Shown: positions 43,995 to 52,465, counted from the stretch's first letter. The stretch: DNA of 64,000 bases from SZUA-229 sp036567985 (GCA_036567985.1 DATCTK010000062.1:56063-120062), one strand, 5' to 3'. Numbers and translations are program-made. Notes: generated by a model not told the origin, from the letters alone.

Positions 43995-44708
43995 ATGGAG
44001 GATATTAAAATGCCAAGAAAGCCCCGTTTTTATCTACCCGACATGCCTGTACATATCGTGCAACGCGGCCATAATCGACAGCCTGTTTTTTTCGAAAAGG
44101 ACAATTACCAGGCCTACCTTCACTGGCTAAACCAGGCGGCTTACCGTTACCACTGTTCAGTCCATGCCTACGTCCTAATGACCAACCATATACATATTCT
44201 GGCAAGTCCTGCAAAACAGGATAGCATCAGTTTAATGATGCAACATCTCGGCCGACATTATGTGCCCTATATAAACCACAACTACGGCAGCAGCGGCACA
44301 CTGTGGGAGGGACGATATAAAGCCTGCGCAATTCACGATGACGAGTATCTGCTAACCTGCATGCGCTACATCGAACTCAACCCGGTGCGGGCTCGCATGG
44401 CCAGAACTCCGGCCGGTTATCAATGGTCCAGTTATCATTACAATGCTCGCGGCAAGCAAAACAGCCTGATAACACCACATGCTCTCTACCAGGCACTGGG
44501 CAAAACACAAAAACAGCGTCTAAACGCCTATAGTGCTCTGTTTAAATCACACATCGATCAGGAAGAGATGGATATAATACGCACATCATGGCAAAGTGGC
44601 ACACCGCTGGGTAATGATGCGTTTAAGGCATCTATTCAGGCACGGCTTAATTGTAATATCGGCAAACTTGGTCGCGGGCGGCCGACAAAACAGCAAAAAG
44701 GGCTCTGA
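43995..44708 (+). CDS. REP-associated tyrosine transposase (RAYT, Y1_Tnp family)
   Basis: Protein of 237 residues of the IS200-like Y1 superfamily. MPRKPRFYLPDMPVHIVQRG, YVLMTNHIHILASP (the HUH metal-binding pair) and YIELNPVRARM with upstream YLLTCMRY, where the catalytic Tyr lies, are typical of RAYTs. It cuts single-stranded REP DNA. The last residues TKQQKGL and the TGA stop are encoded by repeat copy 2. The ATG at 43995 starts MEDIK; the ATG at 44010 starts at MPRKPRF and is the more conserved start. Confidence 0.9.
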   Translation: MEDIKMPRKPRFYLPDMPVHIVQRGHNRQPVFFEKDNYQAYLHWLNQAAYRYHCSVHAYVLMTNHIHILASPAKQDSISLMMQHLGRHYVPYINHNYGSSGTLWEGRYKACAIHDDEYLLTCMRYIELNPVRARMARTPAGYQWSSYHYNARGKQNSLITPHALYQALGKTQKQRLNAYSALFKSHIDQEEMDIIRTSWQSGTPLGNDAFKASIQARLNCNIGKLGRGRPTKQQKGL

Positions 44709-44716
44709 CCCCTTTT
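44695..44716 (-). repeat. GGGGTCAGAG repeat 2
   Basis: Inverted copy (AAAAAGGGCTCTGACCCC then TTTT). It encodes the last codons and stop of the transposase gene. Confidence 0.9.
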
Positions 44717-44757
44717 AAGGGTTACATATTCTTATTTGAGTATTGAGTGTTTTTATT

Positions 44758-45171
44758 ATGACTAGCAAACCAAAAATTATTATTTCGTCTGTTGATGCAG
44801 AACGGCTTGAAAAACTGCTCGATGCCTTACCCAAAGGCTCATTTCCTGGCAAGGAAGAACTGGAAGCTGAAATCGCGCGGGCAGATATTGTTGATCCGGA
44901 GGATATGCCTTCCACCGTTATAACCATGAATTCGACAGTGAAGTTCAAGGTTGAATCATCACCTGAGGATTTTACCCTGACACTGGTTTATCCCAAGGAC
45001 CTTGATGCCAGTAGCAGCAAGATTTCGATTCTCGCACCTGTTGGCAGCGCACTGATCGGACTTTCGGTTGGTGACAGCATCGAATGGCCAAAACCCGGCG
45101 GCGGTGTTATCAGGGTACGCGTGGAAGACGTAATCTATCAGCCCGAACGTGCAGGCGAATATCACCGCTAA
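44758..45171 (+). CDS. rnk: Rnk-type nucleoside diphosphate kinase regulator (GreA/GreB C-terminal domain)
   Basis: Protein of 137 residues: an N-terminal helical hairpin (ISSVDAERLEKLLDALP) and a GreA/GreB C-terminal FKBP-like domain with FTLTLVYPKDLDAS, ISILAPVGSALIGLSVGD and the WPKPGGGVIRVRVEDVIYQPE end. Rnk proteins bind RNA polymerase and affect nucleotide pools. It lies between repeat copies 2 and 3, which suggests that the repeats spread around it without breaking it. The ATG at 44758 has no clear SD. Confidence 0.88.
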   Translation: MTSKPKIIISSVDAERLEKLLDALPKGSFPGKEELEAEIARADIVDPEDMPSTVITMNSTVKFKVESSPEDFTLTLVYPKDLDASSSKISILAPVGSALIGLSVGDSIEWPKPGGGVIRVRVEDVIYQPERAGEYHR

Positions 45172-45592
45172 TCCCTTCTTAAAAAGGGGTCAGAGCCCTT
45201 TTAACACTGGCGAAATGACACAATTTATAGAGCATAGGTAAAGAATGCTGTGGAAACCAGCCAGTAATGCAGCAAAAAAGGGCTCTGACCCCTTATTGGA
45301 CCCGTAATGCAGCAAAAAAGGGCTCTGACCCCTTATTGACCCCTTATTCGCCCCTTATTGCGTCTAACCCGAACAGGTGATCGCTTGCATAATTATTTTT
45401 ACAAATCGATTAAATAGTAATCATTCTTCTTATAAAAGCTGGAACATAAATCGTTATATGCTATAAACCATAGCTGAACAGAAAAAGGGGTCAGAGCCCT
45501 TTTTGCTGAGATAAGCCGAATAATAACCCTTAATTAAAAGTATCAGTATGTCCGCGTGGCGTCCACCGCGTTGGGCGTGGAGTATGTATTTT
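45172..45592. repeat. Repeat-rich gene-free region
   Basis: No gene is seen in these 421 bases. Four repeat copies occur: direct at 45181-45202, inverted at 45274-45297 and 45314-45337, direct at 45482-45504. The two inverted ones lie in a 35-base exact duplication (45264-45298 and 45304-45338, 40-base period). CCCCTTATT recurs four times between 45289 and 45360. The lipoprotein promoter presumably lies in the AT-rich part 45390-45480. Confidence 0.85.
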
Positions 45593-46432
45593 ATGAAATC
45601 AAGCAATCAGTTTCTTCTGGCGCTGGCAACAGCTTTTACATTAACAGCCTGTGGTGGTGGCGGTGGTGGTGATTCGACCACTGATGGCGGCTCGACTAGT
45701 GGTGGCAGCACAAATATTTCTATACCCTCAGATGCCATTACATTCGATGAAACCAATGCAAAACCAGTTGCTGAGCTTGCTATTTCTGAAATTAGCACCA
45801 CTTACGCATTAACTGGCGCTTTCGGTGCAGATGCACAGAGCGCAGTGTCAGTAAACAGCGCCATTAAAGCACTAACAGACAAAGTTTTTGATCGTAGCCG
45901 ACGTACATACAACGTCGTTAGTGGTATTACGGGGTCTGATCAATGTACTGGGGGCGGCTCTTTCAGTTATACATACGATGAAACCGACAACGGTGAAAGT
46001 GGCAGCGCAACATTTACCAACTGTATTGAAAGCAGCGTTACTATAGATGGAACTTTCCGTTACACATACACATATAACACTGATACGGGCGCATATACTG
46101 ACCAAGGTAACGGTACTGTAACCATCGATTTTGGCTCAGGCGCATATACTTTAGCGTTAAATTATAACGAAACGGGCAATGAAATTAACGAAACTTATAG
46201 CATGAATATCAGCTACTCTGTTTCGGGGTTCCCTGGCTACGGCGGCTGGAAAGTCACAACATTGCAGGCAATTGGTGGAACATGGATGGAAACTACGACT
46301 GGCCAGCTTCTGATTGAAGGCGCAAACAATACCAAAGTTCGCTTAACGGTTATTGCAGCAGATACAGTCAGAGTTGAGCTAGACACAGGCAGTGACTATG
46401 CAGAAGTACCAGATAGCCCATTCTATCTTTAA
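45593..46432 (+). CDS. Lipoprotein of unknown function
   Basis: Predicted lipoprotein of 279 residues. Signal FLLALATAFTLTAC has a lipobox, and the mature protein starts CGGGGGG with a Gly/Ser/Thr linker. The rest is beta-rich, with Thr/Tyr repeats (FRYTYTYNTDTGAYTDQ) and one cysteine pair (DQCTGGG and TNCIES). No family recognised. The ATG at 45593 has GGAG 10 bases upstream; longer frames start in non-conserved sequence. Base composition is more AT-rich than in nearby genes, so it may be acquired. It ends in a good terminator. Confidence 0.75.
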   Translation: MKSSNQFLLALATAFTLTACGGGGGGDSTTDGGSTSGGSTNISIPSDAITFDETNAKPVAELAISEISTTYALTGAFGADAQSAVSVNSAIKALTDKVFDRSRRTYNVVSGITGSDQCTGGGSFSYTYDETDNGESGSATFTNCIESSVTIDGTFRYTYTYNTDTGAYTDQGNGTVTIDFGSGAYTLALNYNETGNEINETYSMNISYSVSGFPGYGGWKVTTLQAIGGTWMETTTGQLLIEGANNTKVRLTVIAADTVRVELDTGSDYAEVPDSPFYL

Positions 46433-46456
46433 TTAGAATTTTGATATCTAAACGAG

Positions 46457-46487
46457 AAAACAGGCACGCCAGCGTGCCTGTTTTTTT
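46457..46487 (+). terminator. Intrinsic terminator after the lipoprotein gene
   Basis: CAGGCACGC/GCGTGCCTG stem flanked by four A and seven T, 25 bases past the stop codon. Strong rho-independent terminator. Confidence 0.93.
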
Positions 46488-46496
46488 ATGCCAACC

Positions 46497-46518
46497 AAAA
46501 GGAGTCAGTGCCCCTTTT
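46497..46518 (+). repeat. Degenerate GGGGTCAGAG repeat
   Basis: AAAAGGAGTCAGTGCCCC then TTTT; differs from the consensus by a few bases. It is followed 60 bases later by the next gene. Confidence 0.6.
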
Positions 46519-46578
46519 CCATGCTTTTATCGTTTATAATTCTATTAACTCACCCTTTATATTCCAGACAAACATCGC

Positions 46579-47463
46579 ATGACAAAATCGATTAAATCGA
46601 AAAAAAGGGCTCTGACCCCTTTTTATTCTTTTTATTTGCTTCTCAGCATCTGCTTCAGCTCATCTGCACTGGCATCCCACCAGCTCACACTGACGCCGCT
46701 ACTGTATGCATTTGATTACAGTGAATACAGTCAGACCAATATCGAACTGAATAATGAAAATGGCCTGTTACCTGGCCTTGCAGTACAGTTTGAAACGACC
46801 CGGCATAACCATGTATTACGCTTGCACAGTTCCGTTGTTGATGGCGAAGTGGATTACGATGGCCGCACACAGGGCGGCACAGCGCACACCACCGACACCG
46901 AGACGCAACTGTTTACCCTGGGTTTACGCCTGATGCCCGCGCAGCTTGAGATTCCCCTGCAGCGCATTTTTCTATCCGATTTATCCTCAATCTTGCAGCC
47001 ACCGCGTTTGTTTATTGGCCTGCAATACTGGCGCTGGGATAGAGACATTCTTACCCGCGATAATGTACAGGGGCTGCATGAAATCTACAGCTGGTACGAA
47101 CTGGAGCTGGGTTTACAGCTGAAATCTGCAAAAAAAGGCTCTGACCCTCAACGGCCGAGCTGGTACTGGGCTGAGCTGTCTGCACTGTATAATGTAAACC
47201 CGCAGATGAAAATTCTGTTGCCCAATAGCGAGGTCAATCTCAAGCTTGGCTCGCAAGCGGGGGCGCGTCTGCGCTTTGGCAGAAGCTGGCAAACGTCACC
47301 GACGCTGCTTTTATCCCTTAGCCTGTTTGCCGAATACTGGGAATTCGGTCGCAGCAACACCGAACTCAGCAATGACTTTTTTGGCCGTAGCGCCTACCTC
47401 ACCGAACCCCGCAGCGAAACCCTGCACTCGGGTATTACGCTTGATTTTGCCTGGCGTTTCTGA
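46579..47463 (+). CDS. Probable outer-membrane beta-barrel protein containing two repeat copies
   Basis: Protein of 294 residues with a signal peptide (LLLSICFSSSALA) and alternating beta-strands ending LDFAWRF, the aromatic C-terminus of BAM-folded barrels. No family recognised. Two GGGGTCAGAG-family copies lie in frame: one (46601-46624) codes for KKRALTPF in the signal peptide's basic region, the other (47130-47148) codes for KKGSDPQ in the middle. The start has no clear SD and begins before the repeat, so the repeat may have reshaped the N-terminus; a downstream start would lose the basic segment. It ends 11 bases before another copy. Confidence 0.7.
   Translation: MTKSIKSKKRALTPFYSFYLLLSICFSSSALASHQLTLTPLLYAFDYSEYSQTNIELNNENGLLPGLAVQFETTRHNHVLRLHSSVVDGEVDYDGRTQGGTAHTTDTETQLFTLGLRLMPAQLEIPLQRIFLSDLSSILQPPRLFIGLQYWRWDRDILTRDNVQGLHEIYSWYELELGLQLKSAKKGSDPQRPSWYWAELSALYNVNPQMKILLPNSEVNLKLGSQAGARLRFGRSWQTSPTLLLSLSLFAEYWEFGRSNTELSNDFFGRSAYLTEPRSETLHSGITLDFAWRF
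46601..46624 (-). repeat. GGGGTCAGAG repeat inside a coding region
   Basis: Inverted near-consensus copy (AAAAAAGGGCTCTGACCCC then TTTTT) at codons 8-15 of the outer-membrane protein gene. Confidence 0.88.
47130..47148 (-). repeat. Partial GGGGTCAGAG repeat inside a coding region
   Basis: A run of seven A, then GGCTCTGACCCT: it keeps the core with one base lost and lacks the T-end. It lies in frame in the outer-membrane protein gene. Confidence 0.55.
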
Positions 47464-47474
47464 CGTCTGGGCTT

Positions 47475-47496
47475 AAAAAGGGCTCTGACCCCTTTT
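47475..47496 (-). repeat. GGGGTCAGAG repeat, last copy
   Basis: Inverted consensus copy (AAAAAGGGCTCTGACCCC then TTTT) 11 bases after the outer-membrane protein stop. No copies were seen further right. Confidence 0.9.
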
Positions 47497-47642
47497 AAGA
47501 GGTGGCTTGCAGTTGCCGCTGCAGCTGCTATCTTGTAACAGAGGCTGCCGTCCCCTCACCATGCGTCTGTTGCATGAAATCATCACGCACTTACCCTCAA
47601 CAGGATGGCATCACTCGTACAGTGACTTAAAGGAGCTAACGC

Positions 47643-48059
47643 ATGTTTAGCAAAATCATGGTACCGGTGGATCTTGCGCATCTGGATGCACTGCAGAAGC
47701 CCCTCGCGGTGGCCACTGATATGGCCAATCACTATAAGGCCGCCCTCTGCTATGTGGGTGTCACCACCTCACAGCCCAGCTCGGTAGCACATAACCCGGA
47801 AGAATATGAGAGCAAGCTGATGGCCTTTGCCCATGAGCATGCGCCGGATAATGGCCAGCCGCCATCGGCGGCGGTGTATATCAGCCATGATCCGGTGGCA
47901 GACCTGGATGACATCCTGATACAGGCAATAGAGGATGTGCAGGCAGACCTGGTGGTGATGGGCACCCACCTGCCTCAGCACATCGATGCGATTATGCCCG
48001 CCAATGGCAGCAAGGTGGCAGCGCACAGCCGTGTTTCGGTATTTCTGGTCAGGCCCTGA
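47643..48059 (+). CDS. Universal stress protein (UspA family)
   Basis: Protein of 138 residues with the Usp fold: KIMVPVDLAHLDALQKPL at the start, VQADLVVMGTHLPQHID, and the nucleotide-binding end GSKVAAHSRVSVFLVRP (a variant of G-x9-G-S/T). It probably binds ATP or AMP and helps with stress. AAAGGAG lies 6 bases before the ATG. It precedes the BCCT transporter by 80 bases, a pairing seen with osmotic transporters (inference). Confidence 0.88.
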   Translation: MFSKIMVPVDLAHLDALQKPLAVATDMANHYKAALCYVGVTTSQPSSVAHNPEEYESKLMAFAHEHAPDNGQPPSAAVYISHDPVADLDDILIQAIEDVQADLVVMGTHLPQHIDAIMPANGSKVAAHSRVSVFLVRP

Positions 48060-48139
48060 GAAAAACCCATCTGCCATAAAGTCACTGCACAACTGCAGTG
48101 CAGCAAACGATAAATGAAACGCAAAGGGGAAACGACACC

Positions 48140-49804
48140 GTGGACAAACAACCCGAAACCCAACAGGACGATGAACTGGCCGCACCCGGCATTCCCGCAC
48201 CGGAAGGCGCAGCCAATCTGATCGACACCGATTACCAGATCGGCCAGGATAATTACAGCACCAGCAAATTCGGCATTCGCATTGATATCCACGGTGCGGT
48301 GTTTATGTTTTCCTCGCTGGTGGTACTGGCCTTTGTGATTATTACCCTGGCGCTGCCGGATCAGGCCGGGCCACTGTTCGACAGCATGCGTAAATGGATT
48401 ACCGGCAACCTGTCATGGTTCTTTCTACTGGCCGGCAATATATTTGTACTGGTGTGCCTGGGGCTGATCTTCTCACCGCTGGGCAAGATCCGCATCGGCG
48501 GCGGCAAAGCAGAGCCGGACTTTTCCTATATTTCCTGGTTTGCCATGCTGTTTGCCGCAGGCATGGGGGTTGGCCTGATGTTTTACGGTGTGTCCGAACC
48601 CCTGGGTCACTATGCCTCGTCACTGGGCGGCACCTCACTGGGCGAAGACGGCCTGCGTAGCGACTGGGCACCGCTGGGTGGTGCTGCCGGTGATGAAATG
48701 GCGGCAATGCGCCTGGGCATGGCGGCCACCATATTCCACTGGGGCCTTCACCCCTGGGCAATTTATGCGGTGGTTGCCTTATCTCTGGCGATATTTTCCT
48801 ATAACAAGGGCCTGCCGCTCACTGTGCGCTCGATTTTCTACCCCATCCTGGGTGAACGCATCTGGGGCTGGCCGGGGCATATCATCGATATTCTGGCAGT
48901 GTTCGCCACCCTGTTCGGGCTCGCCACTTCGCTGGGCATAGGCGCACAGCAGGCGGCCTCAGGGCTGAACTACCTGTTCGATATCCCGGCGGGCAATACC
49001 ACCCTGGTGCTGCTGATTGTGGGCATAACTGCAGTTGCACTGGTATCGATTGTTGCCGGTGTAGATAAAGGGGTGAAGCGGCTGTCGGAAATCAATATGG
49101 CGCTGGCCTTTCTGCTGCTGATGTTTGTGGTGTTTGTGGGGCCCACCCTGCTGATTGCCAGCGGCTTTGTGCAGAATATCGGCCACTACCTGATGGAACT
49201 GCCGTTTCTCTCCAACCCGTTTGGCCGTGAAGATGCCAACTTTAGCCAGGGCTGGACCGCATTTTACTGGGCCTGGTGGATTTCCTGGTCTCCTTTTGTC
49301 GGCATGTTTATCGCACGGGTGAGCCGTGGCCGCAGTGTGCGCGAATTCCTGGTGGCGGTGCTGCTGGTGCCGTCCACGGTGTCGGTGTTCTGGATGACAG
49401 CCTTCGGCTCGACCGCGATCGACCAGCTAATGAACGGCTTTGAAGGCGCAAAAGACGCGGCCCTGTCGGTGCAGCTGTTTGAAGTGCTGGGGCAGTTACC
49501 CTTAACTGAAATCACTTCGTTTATCGGCATTGTGCTGGTGATTGTATTCTTTATTACCTCATCCGACTCCGGCTCGCTGGTGATCGATACCATCACCTCC
49601 GGCGGCAAGATCGATGCGCCCAAACCACAGCGTATCTTCTGGGGACTGATTGAAGGCGCGATTGCGATTGCGCTGCTGGTTGGCGGCGGTCTGGGTGCAT
49701 TGCAGGCGATGGCGGTATCCACCGGCCTGCCGTTTACCCTGGTATTGCTGGCGGGCTGTTATGCGATTATCCGCGGGCTGATGAGCGAGCCGAGACCGAA
49801 GTAA
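48140..49804 (+). CDS. BCCT-family (betaine/choline/carnitine) transporter
   Basis: Inner-membrane transporter of 554 residues with 12 expected membrane segments. FSYISWFAMLFAAGMGVGLMFYGVSEP and GWTAFYWAWWISWSPFVGMFIARVSRGRSVREF are BCCT signatures. It takes up compatible solutes such as glycine betaine with Na+ or H+. Long N-terminal acidic tail (about 45 residues). GTG at 48140 is preferred because AGGGGA lies 9 bases upstream; GTG at 48098 has no SD. Convergent with the spermidine-synthase-like gene over repeat copy 3. Confidence 0.93.
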   Translation: MDKQPETQQDDELAAPGIPAPEGAANLIDTDYQIGQDNYSTSKFGIRIDIHGAVFMFSSLVVLAFVIITLALPDQAGPLFDSMRKWITGNLSWFFLLAGNIFVLVCLGLIFSPLGKIRIGGGKAEPDFSYISWFAMLFAAGMGVGLMFYGVSEPLGHYASSLGGTSLGEDGLRSDWAPLGGAAGDEMAAMRLGMAATIFHWGLHPWAIYAVVALSLAIFSYNKGLPLTVRSIFYPILGERIWGWPGHIIDILAVFATLFGLATSLGIGAQQAASGLNYLFDIPAGNTTLVLLIVGITAVALVSIVAGVDKGVKRLSEINMALAFLLLMFVVFVGPTLLIASGFVQNIGHYLMELPFLSNPFGREDANFSQGWTAFYWAWWISWSPFVGMFIARVSRGRSVREFLVAVLLVPSTVSVFWMTAFGSTAIDQLMNGFEGAKDAALSVQLFEVLGQLPLTEITSFIGIVLVIVFFITSSDSGSLVIDTITSGGKIDAPKPQRIFWGLIEGAIAIALLVGGGLGALQAMAVSTGLPFTLVLLAGCYAIIRGLMSEPRPK

Positions 49805-49847
49805 GATTTTATTTACACCACCGGTGACCTACAAAAACTAAAAGATA

Positions 49848-49955
49848 AGTCCGCAAATGAACGCGAATAAACGCTAATATGGACTATGCGCCTGCGGCAC
49901 ATATGTAATCAGTATCTGGCTTTTATTTGCGTGTATTCGCGTTTATTTGCGGACT
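49848..49955. repeat. Large inverted repeat, copy 3, between convergent genes
   Basis: Two 27-bp arms (49848-49874 beginning AGTCCGCAAATGAACGCG; 49929-49955 ending TTATTTGCGGACT) are inverted with two mismatches, around a 54-base spacer. This is the cleanest copy of the family found also at 14803-15053 and 37241-37346. Confidence 0.85.
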
Positions 49956-49983
49956 GAAATCAGCCACCAGCTGGTGCAATACT

Positions 49984-51558
49984 TTATCGCCCGATATTGC
50001 CAAAGATCAGTGTGGAAAGTAGACGCTCCAGTGGCGTATAGTCATCGGTTAGCAATGGCAGCAGATCAAATGAGGTGCCTATAGTTTGCAGTTCTTCACT
50101 GAATTCATACCACAGCCGATGCAAGCCATGCTGTGAACTTAGCATCTGTGGCATGGCGCTGCCCTTGCTGGCAGAAATCACATAGGTCATGCGCGCTTCC
50201 TGCTCGGGCCAGCTTTCCATCCATACCTGCACATGGGGAAAAACACCGCGCAGGGTTTTGACTATGCTTTTCAACAGACGCGGGTCCGGGTGCGCATCCA
50301 CCACATTCAGTACATACATGCCATCATCTGTAAGGCGTGAGTAGAGAAGTTGGCTGTATTCCCTGGTCACCAGGTGGTGGGGTATCGCGATGTCGTGAAA
50401 AACATCACCCACAATCACATCAAAAAAATTCTGCGGTTTTTTCTGCAACACCATGCGCGCATCCGCATGATAGATGCGATCCTGGTTATTATGATTATCG
50501 TAATACAATTTTTGCCGTGCTACTTCTGTTACCGCCGGGTCCAGCTCGGCAATCACAATCTCTGCATCGGCAAAACGTGCACGCAATGCACGCGGCTGGG
50601 TATAGGCACCGCCGCCGGCAAAAAAGCTACGCAGCGGACGGTCTTCCACTCGCAGGCTGTGTAGATAAATCAGCTCATCCATTAAATGTGCATAGGGTGT
50701 TATCAGTAAATCAGGCCGCTGCTGATGGCTGATGCCATGCAGCAGATGATCCAGCACCAGCCCGCGTGCATTGCCAAATGGTGCCTGATCTGACATCTCC
50801 ACCACACGGATACAGAAGTAGCTGGTTTCCTGATCGCAGTATTTCTCAAAACCACCGCGTTCGACCGCCCAGCCACTCACCCCCAGCGTCATCACCGCCA
50901 GTGCGATCAGCGTGCGCCTGGCACTGCTCCACAGAAAGCGCAGGGCAAGTAAACCCAGTATCGCCGCCGTACCCAGAATAATGGACTGGGTACCAACCCA
51001 CTGAATCAGCACATAGCCCGTAATAAAAGTGCCGACAATACTGCCGAATGCAGCCATCGCATGCATCATTCCCACCACATGGCCGGTGCGCGCATCTGTT
51101 CTCAATGCCAGAATGGTGAGCAGCGGGGTGACCACACCCAGCAACAGGGCGGGCACAAAAAACAGCAGGGCGACATACAGAAAACTGACACTCAGCAGGC
51201 CAAGACGACTGCCCTGCAACCAGGGAGCAACCAGTGTCAGCAACAGCAATATGGCCACACTGCTCAGTGCCGCCAGGCCCAGGGCCAGTCCTGCTGAGGC
51301 TTCATTGCCACCACGGTCTGCCCATATACCGCCCAGCCAGTTGCCCAGCGACAGGCCGCCCAGTACCACACCGATAATCGCAGTCCATGAATAAAGAGAC
51401 ACACCGATATAGGGTGCAAGCAATCGAGCAGCGGCCATTTCCAGTGCCATTATGGCGGCTGAACTGATAAAGATGGCCAGCACATACAAAACAATGTGCC
51501 CCTGCATGACTGGGCGCAGTATTGACTGATCTTGCTGAGCGTCCTCAGGTGATTTCAT
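49984..51558 (-). CDS. Membrane-bound spermidine synthase-like protein
   Basis: Protein of 524 residues: about seven membrane segments in the first 230 residues (MALEMAAARLLAPYIGVSLYSWT and LSLGNWLGGIWADR region), then a Rossmann spermidine-synthase domain with FFAGGGAYTQPRALRA, IVIAELDPAVTEVA and VIVGDVFHDIAIPHHL. Classical polyamine binding residues are only partly recognisable, so substrates may differ. Such fused proteins are common but their function is unclear. It is alone on its strand. Confidence 0.85.
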   Translation of the reverse strand: MKSPEDAQQDQSILRPVMQGHIVLYVLAIFISSAAIMALEMAAARLLAPYIGVSLYSWTAIIGVVLGGLSLGNWLGGIWADRGGNEASAGLALGLAALSSVAILLLLTLVAPWLQGSRLGLLSVSFLYVALLFFVPALLLGVVTPLLTILALRTDARTGHVVGMMHAMAAFGSIVGTFITGYVLIQWVGTQSIILGTAAILGLLALRFLWSSARRTLIALAVMTLGVSGWAVERGGFEKYCDQETSYFCIRVVEMSDQAPFGNARGLVLDHLLHGISHQQRPDLLITPYAHLMDELIYLHSLRVEDRPLRSFFAGGGAYTQPRALRARFADAEIVIAELDPAVTEVARQKLYYDNHNNQDRIYHADARMVLQKKPQNFFDVIVGDVFHDIAIPHHLVTREYSQLLYSRLTDDGMYVLNVVDAHPDPRLLKSIVKTLRGVFPHVQVWMESWPEQEARMTYVISASKGSAMPQMLSSQHGLHRLWYEFSEELQTIGTSFDLLPLLTDDYTPLERLLSTLIFGNIGR

Positions 51559-51658
51559 AGTGATAATCTTCCAGCGGTGGTGGTTATTTCCTGCCGGTTA
51601 ATATAATGCTATTTCACTTTACTGGCGATCATTAAAGAGCGGACCGCTTATGCATTAT

Positions 51659-52465
51659 TTATAACCACAAATCCCCCAGCCGGGTGTCTTCACTGTAGTG
51701 CCGTGCCACCTGTGCCAGAAACAGTTCGGCGGTGGCCATGGCATCCACCTTGGCATGGTGCGAGCTGTAATCCGGCAAGCCATAGCGCAGGCGACTGTCT
51801 GCCAGGCGAATCGAATCTTCACGTAATCCAAGGCTGCGTTTCATATTGGCCAGCATACCCTGCCGTGCCCAGCGGGCTTCTATTGCCATAGTGTCAATCA
51901 GTGGAAACAGGCAATGCTCACCGCGCAGCGCCATCACCGCAGCATCGAGAAAACCGCGTTCGATCTGTCGATAATGCACCACGACGATTTTACCTGCCAG
52001 TGCCTGCAACAATTCAGGCAATACACTATCCAGTGGTGGTGCATCGGCCACTTCACTGTCGGTGATGCGATGAATCGTTACCGAAATTTTACTCAGCGCT
52101 ATGGACGGATCAACCAGCCAGTAATGACCCGCTGCCGGTCGAATGCGTGACAGGGTAAAGGGCACCAGCCCGATGGATACAATGCGATTGCGACGCACAT
52201 TCAGGCCGGTGGTTTCAAAATCCAGCGCAACGAATTCCAGCTGATTAAGCGGCGTGTCTGCATCCGGCAGGCCTGCACTGTAAAAGCGTCGCAAATCTGT
52301 ATCGGCACACTGTTGCGCCTGCTGCTTATAGTAAGCGGCCCAGTCGGCGTCGCTGGTTTTTTCGCTTGCCGTTTTAAACAGGCGGGTGAGTTTACTGATC
52401 ACAATTGCCTCGCTGCATACCTTGCCATTAACGGACGAGTTAATCGGGCCATTCAATCTGACCAT
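51659..52465 (-). CDS. DNA polymerase III epsilon-like 3'-5' exonuclease
   Basis: DEDDh-type exonuclease of 268 residues: FVALDFETTGLNVRRNRIVS (Asp/Glu), VVVHYRQIERGFLDAAV (Asp) and SHHAKVDAMATAELFLAQ (His and Asp). It resembles DnaQ-like proteins that accompany DUF294 proteins in many gammaproteobacteria. Its ATG directly follows the DUF294 stop (TAAATGG), so coupling is likely; a GTG at 52402 with GAGG 5 bases upstream is an alternative start that would drop 21 non-conserved residues. Confidence 0.88.
   Translation of the reverse strand: MVRLNGPINSSVNGKVCSEAIVISKLTRLFKTASEKTSDADWAAYYKQQAQQCADTDLRRFYSAGLPDADTPLNQLEFVALDFETTGLNVRRNRIVSIGLVPFTLSRIRPAAGHYWLVDPSIALSKISVTIHRITDSEVADAPPLDSVLPELLQALAGKIVVVHYRQIERGFLDAAVMALRGEHCLFPLIDTMAIEARWARQGMLANMKRSLGLREDSIRLADSRLRYGLPDYSSHHAKVDAMATAELFLAQVARHYSEDTRLGDLWL

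Larger units (their letters stand above)
43925..44716 (+). mobile_element. REP-type transposase unit bounded by inverted GGGGTCAGAGCCC repeats
   Basis: The transposase gene is framed by one direct copy (43925-43946) and one inverted copy (44695-44716) of a 22-base palindromic repeat whose core is GGGGTCAGAGCCC. The two ends are reverse complements of each other over almost the full length. This is the expected build of a RAYT gene with its REP sequences. No target-site duplication could be defined. Confidence 0.7.

Noticed and set aside
43925..45504. CRISPR array
   Set aside because: The repeats are palindromic, occur in both orientations, are irregularly spaced and lack unique spacers of constant size.
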